Positions 49,786 through 59,381 of a DNA stretch of 64,000 bases are shown here, one piece after another. The notes below the pieces were generated by a model, which had not been told where the DNA came from, did not search any database, and saw only the letters and a list, made by a program, of their open reading frames with translations. Position numbers and translations under genes: made by a program. The stretch is from Treponema brennaborense DSM 12168. GTDB taxonomy: Bacteria > Spirochaetota > Spirochaetia > Treponematales > Treponemataceae. The stretch is taken from assembly GCF_000212415.1 (NCBI RefSeq), contig NC_015500.1, forward strand, positions 186,001-250,000. The letters are read 5' to 3'. The number at the start of each line of letters is the position of its first letter. Position 1 is the stretch's first letter.

Positions 49786-51036
49786 ATGGACGGCGACGCG
49801 GTACATACTAAAATATCAACAAAAGAGCGCATCATACGGGAAACGTTCCTGCTGATGTCTTCTCAGGCATATTCAAATATTTCCTTGTCGCAGATCGCCG
49901 CCCGCGTCGGAATCAGCAAAACGGCCATTTTCAGACATTTCGCCAATAAGGAAGAGCTGCTGGGCGCGCTGAAAGAGCGTTTTATAGACGATGTCGCCGC
50001 GTGCTTTCTCAAAGACTCCGGACCGTGCGCTTCCGCCGATACGCTGCTTTCGGAAGCGTGCCTGTACCGGACCTGGAAAGAACTGGTTTCGCTTTCCTGC
50101 GTAAAGCCGGAATATATGTGTTTTTTCGTGCGGATGCTCGCCTCGTCGATCGATTTTTCGGCGATACTCGTCGACGGTCTCAAAAAACGGGGCGTTCCCA
50201 TTCCGACGCATGAAACGGATAACGTACAATCGATCACCGAAATCAGTTACGTGTACACGACCACTTTTTTCTGTTTGATGAAATATTGGCATTTCAGTGA
50301 GACAGCCGATACGCGGCTGCCTCCTCCGTCTGAGTTTGCCGATATTTTGTTTTCGTTTTTAAAGAACGGCTGGAACGTATTGCAGCCGCTGTCCGCGGAA
50401 ACGCTCGGCCGGCTGGACGGATTGTGCCGTTTTTCCGGCGGAGAGGCACTGCGGCCGCTCGATCGGTTTTTTATGGCGTTCGCGCAGGTGGTTCGGACAA
50501 ACGGATTTCCGAACGTGACGGTGGAACTGATCGCCGCGGAATTGGGGATGGCCAAAAGTTCTTTGTACGGATACTTCAAAAACAAAGGCGAAATGATTCG
50601 TAATTTAATCGAAGAAGAAACCGTATATATAATTGAAGTAGTGGAAAAGAAATTTTCCCGATTAAAGGAGCTGTCTTTTTCCGAGCGGGTATACTGCATT
50701 CTGAGAATAAGTATCGAATACATATTGCTGCGCCCGGAAATTTTATCCGTTGCGACCTGGCTTTGCCTGCGGAACGAAGAATTCCCGTCCGCGCTCTTTA
50801 ACCATATCAACGAAACCGGCGTATTCCGCGAATTGATCGCGCTTCATTCGGATCAGTTTCCCGCCGTCGGATTACCGGTGGGCGTCCTTTCGCTTCTTGA
50901 ATGGCTGGTTACCGTTTCCGTATCGCAAGTGGTCGGTGGACTGCACCGGCACATGCCGGACGCGGCGCTGATCGATTCGGCTCGGCTCATGTACGGCGTA
51001 CTGCAGCGAGGAGTGCGAAATGTTGCGGAAAAGTAG
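49786..51036 (+). CDS. Double TetR regulator (two TetR units in one chain)
   Basis: A 416-residue protein with two TetR DNA-binding domains. The first is STKERIIRETFLLM ... ISLSQIAARVGISKTAIFRH, near residues 10-60. The second is FFMAFAQVVRTNGF ... VTVELIAAELGMAKSSLYGY, near 230-290. Each is followed by a helical segment. A single chain could thus act as a built-in dimer. GGGAG precedes the chosen ATG at 49786. It faces the efflux operon in the same direction and likely represses itself and that operon. Confidence 0.85.
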   Translation: MDGDAVHTKISTKERIIRETFLLMSSQAYSNISLSQIAARVGISKTAIFRHFANKEELLGALKERFIDDVAACFLKDSGPCASADTLLSEACLYRTWKELVSLSCVKPEYMCFFVRMLASSIDFSAILVDGLKKRGVPIPTHETDNVQSITEISYVYTTTFFCLMKYWHFSETADTRLPPPSEFADILFSFLKNGWNVLQPLSAETLGRLDGLCRFSGGEALRPLDRFFMAFAQVVRTNGFPNVTVELIAAELGMAKSSLYGYFKNKGEMIRNLIEEETVYIIEVVEKKFSRLKELSFSERVYCILRISIEYILLRPEILSVATWLCLRNEEFPSALFNHINETGVFRELIALHSDQFPAVGLPVGVLSLLEWLVTVSVSQVVGGLHRHMPDAALIDSARLMYGVLQRGVRNVAEK

Positions 51037-51058
51037 CAAAAAAGTAACGGAATTCATG

Positions 51059-51122
51059 TTGACAGGTGTTCTAATAATGAATATAGTATATCAAAAAGTA
51101 ATATTATATTTAATATAATATT
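51059..51122 (+). promoter_or_regulatory. Efflux operon promoter with AT palindrome
   Basis: TTGACA (51059-51064), a 17-bp spacer and TATAGT (51082-51087). AATATTATATT (51100-51110) and AATATAATATT (51112-51122) form a perfect palindrome around T51111, just downstream of the start site. It could be an operator, although it differs from the TetR operator at 49682. Confidence 0.75.
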
Positions 51123-51177
51123 GTAAAATTAGTTGTATATATAAAACGCTGCGTGTGGTGTATAGAGGAGTTGTGTT

Positions 51178-52554
51178 ATGAATAAATGGTGCGGAAAACG
51201 TTTTCTGCAATGCGCGTGCCGTTTGCTGCTGGCTGTCTTGCCGCTTGCTTCCGGTTTTGCCCAGACGGACGGGCAGCCGCTCGTTCTGACGATCGACGAA
51301 GCCGTAAAATACGCGAACGGGAACAGTAAGACGCTTAAAAGTTCTGCCATCGATTTGGAAGTAAAGAAACGTGCGTCCGATATGGTGTGGAATCAGTTTC
51401 TGCCGTCGGTTTCAGTCAGTGCGACGGCGAGCCGCAGTAACGAATATTCCGATACGATGGGAGCGATTTTATCTGCAATTCCCGGATTTCCGTATCAGCC
51501 TTCGGCGGTGACCGAGGCCGACCATTGGACGGCCGTGGGAAACGTGGGTATTTCGTGGAATTTTTCTTTCGCGCTTGTCGACGGCATCCGCATCATCAGG
51601 CAAAACTACGAAGCCGGTCTCGTTTCCTGGGATCAGACGCTGCGCCAGAACGAACTGCAGATTCGCAAACTGTTTTACGGGTTGCTGTTGCAGCAGGAAA
51701 GTTTTAAAATACAGCAGCAGTCGCTGCTCAACGCGCAGAAGCGGGTGGATCAGGCGAAGGTGAATTACCGCAACGGCTTGATTCCCGAGTTGGCACTGTT
51801 GCAGACTCAGGTAGCGTATGAAAATCAGAAGCCGGCCGTACTCAAAATGGAGCAGGCGGTAAATCAGCAACTTGATTTGTTTGCGTTTATGCTGGGACTT
51901 CCGGCGGGGACGAAAATAACGCTCGACGGAAAAATCGATCCGGTGTTTATTACGCTCGACGCGGAAACGCTGATCGACCAATATGCCTGGAATAATCCGG
52001 ACATCGTATCTTTACAGAAAAATCTTGAAATACTCAGATTGAATCTTTCCGTTCAAAATCTTCAGGCGTTTACTCCCGCCTTGTCCTTGTCCTGGGGCTG
52101 GCAGCCGATGGTATCCGATATCGATTCCAATTGGATAAACACGTATACGGATCGCGGCGCGTTTTCGGCAACGCTCGCCTGGAATCTGACGAATCTGCTG
52201 CCGTTTTCCGCCAACCGTCAGCAGGCGAAAGATACCAAAGCGAATATCTCGAAACTGGAGTTGTCGCTTGAAACGCTGCTCCAAAAAGCGGAACTGGATA
52301 TACGTACGCAGGTGGATACGCTGGCGCAGTCCCACGCTGCGATCGAGGCGAGCGCCGGAAACATCGCGCTCGCGCAGAAATCGTACGATATGACGCTCGC
52401 CGCATATCGCAACGGTACCAAAGAATTGCTCGACGTTCGCGACGCTGAAAATCAGCTGAATCAGGCGAAGCTCGGCCTTGCGAATGAAAAATACAATTAT
52501 CTTTCAGGATTGCTGGATCTTGAATACAGTCTTAATACGAAATTTGTAAAGTAA
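51178..52554 (+). CDS. TolC-family outer-membrane efflux protein
   Basis: A 458-residue protein with a signal peptide ending SGFAQTDG. The TolC pattern is visible in two halves: LTIDEAVKYANGNSKTLKS, then long helical hairpins (LLNAQKRVDQAKVNYRNGLI; YDMTLAAYRNGTKELLDVRD) and strands between. It forms the outer-membrane channel for the RND pump. GGAG precedes the ATG. Confidence 0.9.
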   Translation: MNKWCGKRFLQCACRLLLAVLPLASGFAQTDGQPLVLTIDEAVKYANGNSKTLKSSAIDLEVKKRASDMVWNQFLPSVSVSATASRSNEYSDTMGAILSAIPGFPYQPSAVTEADHWTAVGNVGISWNFSFALVDGIRIIRQNYEAGLVSWDQTLRQNELQIRKLFYGLLLQQESFKIQQQSLLNAQKRVDQAKVNYRNGLIPELALLQTQVAYENQKPAVLKMEQAVNQQLDLFAFMLGLPAGTKITLDGKIDPVFITLDAETLIDQYAWNNPDIVSLQKNLEILRLNLSVQNLQAFTPALSLSWGWQPMVSDIDSNWINTYTDRGAFSATLAWNLTNLLPFSANRQQAKDTKANISKLELSLETLLQKAELDIRTQVDTLAQSHAAIEASAGNIALAQKSYDMTLAAYRNGTKELLDVRDAENQLNQAKLGLANEKYNYLSGLLDLEYSLNTKFVK

Positions 52555-52566
52555 ATAGAGGATGTT

Positions 52567-53496
52567 ATGAAATTGACGGTAAGAAAAACGATTTTTGCAG
52601 CGGCTGTTTGCGCCGTGCTCCTTTTGGTTTCGGGCTGCGGTAAAAAAGAAGATACAGCGGCAAAATCCGCCGCCGCTGCCGATGAAGAAAAAACGGTATA
52701 CGCGGTAAACACGTACGTGACTTCTGCGGAAAACCTCGACGCGTATTTGGAATTCGGCGGCGACGTTGCGGCTTCTTCCAGCGTAGACGTCCTCCCCGAC
52801 ACGTCGGGCAAGCTGACCGGTATTCGGGTCAAGACGGGCGATTACGTTAAAAAGAACCAGCTGCTTGCGGAAGTGGATCCATCGCGGCCCGGCATGACGT
52901 ACGAAACGAGTCCCGTCCGCGCGCCGGTTTCCGGTACGGTTACGTCGTTCCCGCTTTCGGCCGGTACGATGGTTGCGCCGTCCTTGTCTATCGGTAAAAT
53001 AAGCAGTACCAACGATCTGGAGATTTCCATCAGCGTGGCCGAACGCTTTGTTTCCCGCATCAAAACCGGTCAGAAAGCCGTTTTGACGTTCGACGCGTAT
53101 CCGGGCGAAACCTTTTCGGCAAAAGTGACGGAAGTAAGCCCGGTGCTCGACACGTACACCAGATCGATGAACGTAACGCTCCGCCTTGATCCGCCGGACA
53201 ACCGGATAAAGATCGGCATGTATACGCGCGTTAAACTGATTACCGACACGAAAAGCGGCGTCGTCGCGGTTCCCCGAACGGCGATTTTGACGCGTTCCGA
53301 AAAGGAATACGTGTTCGTCGTCGATCCCGAATCGAAAACGGTTACCGCGCGGACGGTAACGTCCGGTATCACGGTCGACGATAAAATCGAAATTACGTCC
53401 GGTCTGACGGCCGGAGACGAAGTCGTCATGTCGGGACAAACTTTGCTCGACGACGGCAGCCAAGTTAACGTTGTATCCCGTACGGGAGGTAAATAA
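52567..53496 (+). CDS. RND efflux periplasmic adaptor (membrane fusion lipoprotein)
   Basis: A 309-residue lipoprotein (lipobox LLLVSGC). It has the biotinyl-lipoyl-like halves (GKLTGIRVKTGDYVKKNQLL and APVSGTVTSFPLSAGTMV) with almost no helical hairpin between them, then the beta-barrel domain (GQKAVLTFDAYPGETFSAKV) and the membrane-proximal part (AVPRTAILT). The short hairpin suggests a different contact with TolC from that of AcrA. It is 12 nt after the TolC gene. Confidence 0.92.
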   Translation: MKLTVRKTIFAAAVCAVLLLVSGCGKKEDTAAKSAAAADEEKTVYAVNTYVTSAENLDAYLEFGGDVAASSSVDVLPDTSGKLTGIRVKTGDYVKKNQLLAEVDPSRPGMTYETSPVRAPVSGTVTSFPLSAGTMVAPSLSIGKISSTNDLEISISVAERFVSRIKTGQKAVLTFDAYPGETFSAKVTEVSPVLDTYTRSMNVTLRLDPPDNRIKIGMYTRVKLITDTKSGVVAVPRTAILTRSEKEYVFVVDPESKTVTARTVTSGITVDDKIEITSGLTAGDEVVMSGQTLLDDGSQVNVVSRTGGK

Positions 53497-56400
53497 ATGT
53501 CTTTGTCGAAAAGAGCGGTTTCAAAACCGACGACGGTGCTTATCCTGTTCGTTATTTTAACGGCATTGGGCATATATTCGACGACGAAATTGCCGTTGGA
53601 CTTGCTGCCCGATATGGAGCTGCCGTATATTGCGATTTCCACTTCGTACACGAACGCCGGACCCGAAGAAGTCGAGCGTTCCGTTTCCCGACCGATAGAA
53701 AGCTCGATTTCCAGCGTTACCGGATTGAAAAACATGCAGTCGCTGTCGTCCACCGGTTCCAGCTTGGTTCTGCTCGAATTGAATTACGGAACCAACCTCG
53801 ACGCCGCAACGAATGAAATTCGCGATAAACTGGATTTGGTCAAAGGTTATCTACCCGACGATACGGGCACGCCGCTGATCCTGAAAATGGACCCGTCGAT
53901 GATGCCGATCATGCAGTACGTCGTTTCCGGTAACCGCACTCCCGAAGAGCTGCGCCTGTACGCCGAGGATATAATTCAGCCGCGGCTTGAACAGATCGAC
54001 GGCGTGGCGTCCGCTTCCATAAGCGGCGGCCGTGAAAAGGCGATCGTCGTTGACATTCCGCGCGACCGGCTCGAAGCGTATTCGCTCACAATCACGCAGA
54101 TTGCCCAGATGATCGGCGCTCAGAACGTACAGGGTTCCGGCGGAAGTATTTCCGAGGGAGACAAAACGTATTCGATCACGACGTCGGGCGAATATACGTC
54201 GCTGGACGACATCCGCAACACGGTAATCGCCTATAAATCTTCACCGGTTTCCGGCGGTACGCCGCAGGTACGCAAGATTCTGCTGCGCGATATTGCCGAC
54301 GTGTACGAAGGGTATAAAGACGTTTCCAGTCTTGCGTATATGAACGGCACGCCGTGCGTTATCGTCAGCATTCAGAAACAGAGCGGCAAAAATTCCGTTC
54401 AGACGGCGAACAGCGTTCGTAAACAGATTACTTCTATAGAAAAATTGCTGCCGGCCGACGTCAAGTTGTCGGAAGAAATGAATACGACGGATATCATTGA
54501 AACTTCAATCAAGAATATCGTCAGTTCCGCATTGTCGGGCGCACTGCTCGCCATTATCGTATTGTTTATTTTTCTGCGGAGTATCAAAAGTACGATCATC
54601 ATCGGTATTACGATACCGGTGTCGCTGATCATTACGCTCGGTTTGATGAAGTTTACCGGATTTTCGCTGAACATGATGACGCTCGCCGGTTTGTCGCTCG
54701 GTGTCGGTATGCTTGTGGATAACTCGATCGTTATTCTGGAAAACATTTACAGTTATCGGGCAAAGGGTGCAAAGCCGTCCGTTGCGGCGGTGCTCGGCTC
54801 CCAGGAAATGATCATGGCCATTACGGCCAGTACGCTGACCACGATCTGCGTATTTCTGCCGCTCGTCATGTACAGTAACGAACTGGGAATGGTCGGTCAG
54901 ATATTTAAAGGACTGACGTTTACGGTCGTCTTTTCACTCGTGTGCAGTCTTGCCGTCGCCGTCGTGTTGGTTCCGGTACTTTCATCCAAGTATCTGAAAC
55001 TCGAAAACATCGCCGGGCGTAAACGTACCGGTTTCGTTGGTGCGGTAGACTGCGCAATGACCCGCTTTTTTGAACGGGTCGACAAACTGTACGCGCGCGC
55101 CGTACGCGGCGTGCTGCACCATAAAGTCATTACGATCGGTATCATAGTCGCGCTGCTCGTTGCCAGTTTGGTTATGATTCCGGTTATCGGTTTCATTTAC
55201 ATGCCGGAGCAGGGCGCGGACAGCGTTTCAGTCAGTCTTGAAATGCCGAAAGGAACCCGGCTTGAAACGACCGACTCGGTTGTCAGACATCTTGAGGCGC
55301 TCGTTCGGCAGGACGTAAAAGGTGTCAAGTCTACGACGGTATCCGTCGGCGGCGGTTCGATGATGGGACTGGGCGGCTCAAATACGAACACGGCTTCACT
55401 GTATATCACTTTGTATCCGTTGGCCGAACGAGAGGAAGGCTGGGACAGCGACGAAACGGCGAAAGTGAAAATCAGAAAATATTTCGATCAGTTTCCCGGC
55501 GCCGTGCTGTCGTTCGGTTCAAGCGGTTTCAGCATGGGCGGCAGCGATATAGACGTCGTGATCAAGAGCAACAGTATGGAACAGCTGCGCAAAGCCGCCG
55601 ACGATATCGTTGCGGCGCTGGGCGAGCATACCGGCGAGTATTTAACGGAAGTCAGCAGCAATCTTGAAGACGGTTTGCCCGAGGTCGAAATCGTAATCGA
55701 CCGCAACAAACTGCAGGATTTGGGGCTGAACATTTACAGCGTGAGTAACGAAATCAAGGCGAACGTCAACGGAACGACGGCCAGCCGCTATCGCGACGGA
55801 GGCAATGAAATCGACATTACGGTTCAGCTTGCCGAAGACGATCGCACGCGGCTGCTCGATCTGGAACAGATATTCGTAACCAATTCTCAGGGACAGCGCA
55901 TTCCGCTTTCGAGCTTCGCTTCGTATGAAGAATCCGAATCGCCGGTAACGATCATCCGCGAAAACCAGATGCGTACGATCCACGTTACCGCCAAAAAACA
56001 GAATTGGCGGCAGGCCACCACGCAGGTACAGACGGTGGTGGAAAAAGCCATCCGTGAAAACGTCGTATTGGGCGACGACGTGCGCGTTTCATACGGCGGA
56101 AGTTTTGAAAATCTGCAGGAAGGTTTGACGCAGTTCGCGGTCATTATCCTGATGGCGGTCATCCTCGTTTTTGCGGTTATGGCGAGCCAATTCGAGTCGT
56201 TCCTTGATCCGTTTATCGTTCTGTTTACGATTCCGCTTTCGGTTATCGGTATCGTTGCCATATATCTGATGACGGGTTCACCGCTGAACATGATTACGGC
56301 CGTCGGCGCGCTCGTGCTGGTGGGTATTATCGTAAACAACGGTATCGTTTTGGTCGACTATACGAATCTGCTGCGTAAGCGCGGTTACGCGCTGGAAGAC

Positions 56401-56814
56401 GCGTGTATCAAAGCGGCGCAGAACCGTCTGCGGCCGATCCTGATGACGACGCTGACGACCGTTCTGGGATTGGTTCCGATGGCGTTCTTTCCCGGTGAAG
56501 GTTCGGAAATGACGCAGCCGATCGGACAGACCGTTTTGGGCGGTTTGACGTTCGGCACGCTGATGACGCTGTTTCTGATGCCGACGCTGTATTACGTTTT
56601 CAACCGTTTCCGCGAAAAACGGCAGGCCAAAAAATTGCTGAAAAAACAGCTCCGTGCGGAGCGCAAGTCGGCGAAGGCCGCCGGCGGCGACGGAAAACAG
56701 GCCGGTGCAAACGGGAACAACGCGGCGGTTTTATCCGCTTCCGGCACTCGTAAACCGGTATCGGGTCCGTCGGCGTACGGAACCGTCAGTATGGAGGATT
56801 TTGATGACGAATAA
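53497..56814 (+). CDS. RND efflux transporter, AcrB/HAE1-like
   Basis: A 1105-residue inner-membrane proton-driven pump with twelve helices. N-terminal PTTVLILFVILTALG and LPLDLLPDMELPYI, the central GLSLGVGMLVDNSIVILENI (with an acidic residue in helix 4) and TTLTTVLGLVPMAF near the end are family motifs. Two large periplasmic loops are present. A Gly/Lys/Ala-rich cytoplasmic tail of about 60 residues is longer than usual. The last codons overlap the start of the PII-like gene. Confidence 0.95.
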   Translation: MSLSKRAVSKPTTVLILFVILTALGIYSTTKLPLDLLPDMELPYIAISTSYTNAGPEEVERSVSRPIESSISSVTGLKNMQSLSSTGSSLVLLELNYGTNLDAATNEIRDKLDLVKGYLPDDTGTPLILKMDPSMMPIMQYVVSGNRTPEELRLYAEDIIQPRLEQIDGVASASISGGREKAIVVDIPRDRLEAYSLTITQIAQMIGAQNVQGSGGSISEGDKTYSITTSGEYTSLDDIRNTVIAYKSSPVSGGTPQVRKILLRDIADVYEGYKDVSSLAYMNGTPCVIVSIQKQSGKNSVQTANSVRKQITSIEKLLPADVKLSEEMNTTDIIETSIKNIVSSALSGALLAIIVLFIFLRSIKSTIIIGITIPVSLIITLGLMKFTGFSLNMMTLAGLSLGVGMLVDNSIVILENIYSYRAKGAKPSVAAVLGSQEMIMAITASTLTTICVFLPLVMYSNELGMVGQIFKGLTFTVVFSLVCSLAVAVVLVPVLSSKYLKLENIAGRKRTGFVGAVDCAMTRFFERVDKLYARAVRGVLHHKVITIGIIVALLVASLVMIPVIGFIYMPEQGADSVSVSLEMPKGTRLETTDSVVRHLEALVRQDVKGVKSTTVSVGGGSMMGLGGSNTNTASLYITLYPLAEREEGWDSDETAKVKIRKYFDQFPGAVLSFGSSGFSMGGSDIDVVIKSNSMEQLRKAADDIVAALGEHTGEYLTEVSSNLEDGLPEVEIVIDRNKLQDLGLNIYSVSNEIKANVNGTTASRYRDGGNEIDITVQLAEDDRTRLLDLEQIFVTNSQGQRIPLSSFASYEESESPVTIIRENQMRTIHVTAKKQNWRQATTQVQTVVEKAIRENVVLGDDVRVSYGGSFENLQEGLTQFAVIILMAVILVFAVMASQFESFLDPFIVLFTIPLSVIGIVAIYLMTGSPLNMITAVGALVLVGIIVNNGIVLVDYTNLLRKRGYALEDACIKAAQNRLRPILMTTLTTVLGLVPMAFFPGEGSEMTQPIGQTVLGGLTFGTLMTLFLMPTLYYVFNRFREKRQAKKLLKKQLRAERKSAKAAGGDGKQAGANGNNAAVLSASGTRKPVSGPSAYGTVSMEDFDDE

Positions 56815-57187
56815 AGATATAATCGATATACCTGAATCCGACGCCGTTTCTTATGCCGGAAAAGACGCCCGGGGACCGGGCAAGGATGAAGACGGAAAAC
56901 TGGTTCGCCTTGAAATCATCATGAGTCAATCGATGGAAGATGATTTTATTGCAGCCTTTACGAAGGCGGATACGGGTAAAATGTTTACCAAAATTCCGCA
57001 GGCGATGGGACAAGGGTTTTCCGTGCCCAAAATGGGGGACGCCATTTGGCCGCAGCTCAACTGCATTTATATCGTTTTCTGCACGAAAACCCAATACGCC
57101 GAAGTCCGCAAAATAATACACCGGCTGCGTAAAGAGTATCCGGGCGAAGGTCTGGCGTGTTTCCGCAGCAAGGCTAAAATGGTGTAA
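56804..57187 (+). CDS. Small PII-like protein coupled to the RND pump
   Basis: A 127-residue cytoplasmic protein. GGAGG precedes the ATG at 56804, which lies inside the end of the RND gene (11-nt overlap), so translation is coupled. After a polar N terminus, the pattern VRLEIIMSQSMEDDFIAAF, then LNCIYIVFCT and VRKIIHRLRKEYPGEGLACF suggests a ferredoxin-like beta-alpha-beta fold as in PII/GlnB signalling proteins. This is a fold guess; no T-loop signature is seen. It may regulate the pump. Confidence 0.6.
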   Translation: MTNKDIIDIPESDAVSYAGKDARGPGKDEDGKLVRLEIIMSQSMEDDFIAAFTKADTGKMFTKIPQAMGQGFSVPKMGDAIWPQLNCIYIVFCTKTQYAEVRKIIHRLRKEYPGEGLACFRSKAKMV

Positions 57188-57208
57188 CGAACATACTATA
57201 AAACGGCG

Positions 57209-57272
57209 GGCGCGTCTTCTGCGCCTGCTGCGGGAGAAAGAGCGGATGAAACGTTTCATCCGCTCTTTTTTT
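57209..57272 (+). terminator. Terminator of the efflux operon
   Basis: A GC-rich hairpin (57206-57230) is followed by a perfect 14-bp stem AGAGCGGATGAAAC/GTTTCATCCGCTCT (57239-57266) without spare loop and a seven-T run. Near copies of both hairpins recur at 59298-59370. Confidence 0.92.
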
Positions 57273-57308
57273 GTTTAAACCGTTGCGTTTTGGATTTAAT
57301 GGTGAAAG

Positions 57309-57347
57309 TTGATATTTTATTTTTTTTTATTATAATAATTATTATAA
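57309..57347 (+). promoter_or_regulatory. Promoter of the Ig-repeat lipoprotein with overlapping palindrome
   Basis: TTGATA (57309-57314), a 16-bp T-rich spacer and TATAAT (57331-57336). TTATAATAA/TTATTATAA (57330-57347) is a perfect 18-bp palindrome covering the -10. Confidence 0.7.
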
Positions 57348-57368
57348 ACACGTTTTAGGAGATTCAAG

Positions 57369-59282
57369 ATGAAACGACCTATTTTTAGGATGTTTTACGG
57401 TGCTTTTCTTGCGATTTGTACCGTATTTCTTTTTACCTCCTGCTCCGGTACGGAATCTGCTCCGGTTAATACCGATGCGGAGGCTGTTTCTGCAGCGAAA
57501 GACGCGCTTGCGATTACGTACGCGGCCGGCGATTCCGCCGCGGCGGTAACGAAGAATTTGACGCTGCCCGTTTTCGGTGCGAACGGCGTCGCAATTGCGT
57601 GGACGTCGTCGTCTGCTTTCGTTACGGATTCCGGTGAGGTAAAGCGTCCTGGCGACGTCAGTGAAGCGGTAACGATGACGGCAACCTTAACGAAAGGTTC
57701 CTCACGCGATACGAAAGTTTTCCCGCTTACGCTATACGGTGAAAATCAGGAAAAAGTTGATGCAGTAAAGGAAAAGCTTTCGATAAAACTGTTGATACTG
57801 AATTCAGAAAATAACATCACGCTGCCGCAATCTTTGGACGGTTATGATGATGTTGAAATTTCATGGACAAGCAGTGATACCGGTATCATCGGCGCTCCGA
57901 ACGCAGAAACGGCTTCCGTTTCGATTCCTCAGGAAACGGTCGCCGTTACCGTTACGGCGACAATCAAGCCGAAGGCAAACGATGCGAAAGCCGAAACTTC
58001 AAAAGAATTCTCGATTAAGGTTTACGCGGCCAATGACAATCCCTCTGCGGATGATTGTATTGCTGCTGCAATGGATTCACTCGCGATTACGTATGCGGAC
58101 GGCGATTCCGCCGCGTCGGTGAAGAAGAATCTGACGTTGCCCGGTTCCGGTGGCAACGATGTTGCCGTTTCTTGGGCAGTGGAATCGGGAAAGGAAAGCT
58201 GGTGTACGCCGGACGGTAAAATCACGCGTGATTTGACGGATATTCCGGTACGGCTGACGGCAACGTTGAGCAAATCGGATGGTACGCCGTTAATGAAAAC
58301 CTTTGATATTATTGTCAGCCCAATCACCGAATTTCAAATTGCCAATACAAAATTCAGTTTTAATGGGAACGAACTGGTACAGATTCAGTATGGTCATGAT
58401 TTTCTTAATCAGTTTGGCGGTGCCAAGTATGCGTATACCATCGACGCGGCGAATAAAAAATTGACCGTAACCCAAACAGCTCACTATAGCTACGATTATT
58501 TCGCTGCTACCGGTGAATGGATCACAAGATCTGATTTTATTCGCAAACAAACTGAGGGTATAACGGCTTTTGTGGATAGGGCTATAACGCTCACCGGTAA
58601 AAATCCCGTAACTCACGCCGACGTCGTTGCCCTTTTTCGTGCAGAAATGGAAATTGCCGGTCGAACGGATCTTTCGGATGAGAAGGTAAAATCATATATA
58701 ATTTCTCATTGTGGATCGTCGAGTTACTTTTCCGTACCATTTCCTTGTGCGAATGTGAAAGAATTTGACGCTTTGCCGACTGACAAGCTGAAATCGACTG
58801 TAGAGAAATATTTAGCGCTGAGGCTTTCTCTGTTTGAACATCAATCTGAGATTACGATGACAAACTGGCAAGAAATCAAATCGCAGATAGGTTCTATAGT
58901 ACGGAAAGCCGAAAAAATGAAGTTTAAAGATGCGGTATTTACTTATAAAATCGAATGTGACGAACAGGGATCGGTTGCCGATTTTCATACGGAAACAGAC
59001 TATGACAACTCGAAAAAATGGTATGAACAGTATGGAATATACCAAAACGAAGCATCTTATGCTTTAGAATGCTACGGCAGACAAACGGGCTTGTTCTCCA
59101 TTCCCGGTAATACTGAATATAGTGTAATATTTAACAGCGAGATTTCCTCATTTACGTATGAAAAAGATAACACCAATTTTTCATGGTCGATTACTGTGAA
59201 CGCCGACAAAACTATAACGATAACCAATCTCACCACACCGTCGGAATCCCATGTGCTAACTTTTAAAGGTGGATCCCTGTAA
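57369..59282 (+). CDS. Lipoprotein with bacterial Ig-like repeats
   Basis: A 637-residue lipoprotein (lipobox LFTSC). Residues 35-320 hold three atrophied bacterial Ig-like domains: ALAITYAAGDSAAAVTKNLT, a diverged middle copy (LLILNSENNITLPQSLDGYD) and SLAITYADGDSAASVKKNLT. The first and third are near identical in their opening. The C-terminal 310 residues are not recognised. It is probably surface exposed, perhaps in adhesion. It is a single-gene unit between two similar terminators. Confidence 0.82.
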   Translation: MKRPIFRMFYGAFLAICTVFLFTSCSGTESAPVNTDAEAVSAAKDALAITYAAGDSAAAVTKNLTLPVFGANGVAIAWTSSSAFVTDSGEVKRPGDVSEAVTMTATLTKGSSRDTKVFPLTLYGENQEKVDAVKEKLSIKLLILNSENNITLPQSLDGYDDVEISWTSSDTGIIGAPNAETASVSIPQETVAVTVTATIKPKANDAKAETSKEFSIKVYAANDNPSADDCIAAAMDSLAITYADGDSAASVKKNLTLPGSGGNDVAVSWAVESGKESWCTPDGKITRDLTDIPVRLTATLSKSDGTPLMKTFDIIVSPITEFQIANTKFSFNGNELVQIQYGHDFLNQFGGAKYAYTIDAANKKLTVTQTAHYSYDYFAATGEWITRSDFIRKQTEGITAFVDRAITLTGKNPVTHADVVALFRAEMEIAGRTDLSDEKVKSYIISHCGSSSYFSVPFPCANVKEFDALPTDKLKSTVEKYLALRLSLFEHQSEITMTNWQEIKSQIGSIVRKAEKMKFKDAVFTYKIECDEQGSVADFHTETDYDNSKKWYEQYGIYQNEASYALECYGRQTGLFSIPGNTEYSVIFNSEISSFTYEKDNTNFSWSITVNADKTITITNLTTPSESHVLTFKGGSL

Positions 59283-59297
59283 AAGTGTTATAAAAAC

Positions 59298-59370
59298 AGC
59301 GGGCGCGTTTTCTGCGCCCGCTGCGGTGTGAAAGAGCGGGTGAAACGTCCGTTTCATCCGCTCTTCTTTT
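59298..59370. terminator. Terminator after the Ig-repeat lipoprotein
   Basis: A perfect 9-bp stem AGCGGGCGC/GCGCCCGCT (59298-59322) precedes AGAGCGGGTGAAAC/GTTTCATCCGCTCT (59333-59365, one wobble) and a CTTCTTTT run. It may serve the convergent M16 gene too. Confidence 0.88.
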
Positions 59371-59381
59371 GTTTAAAGCCG

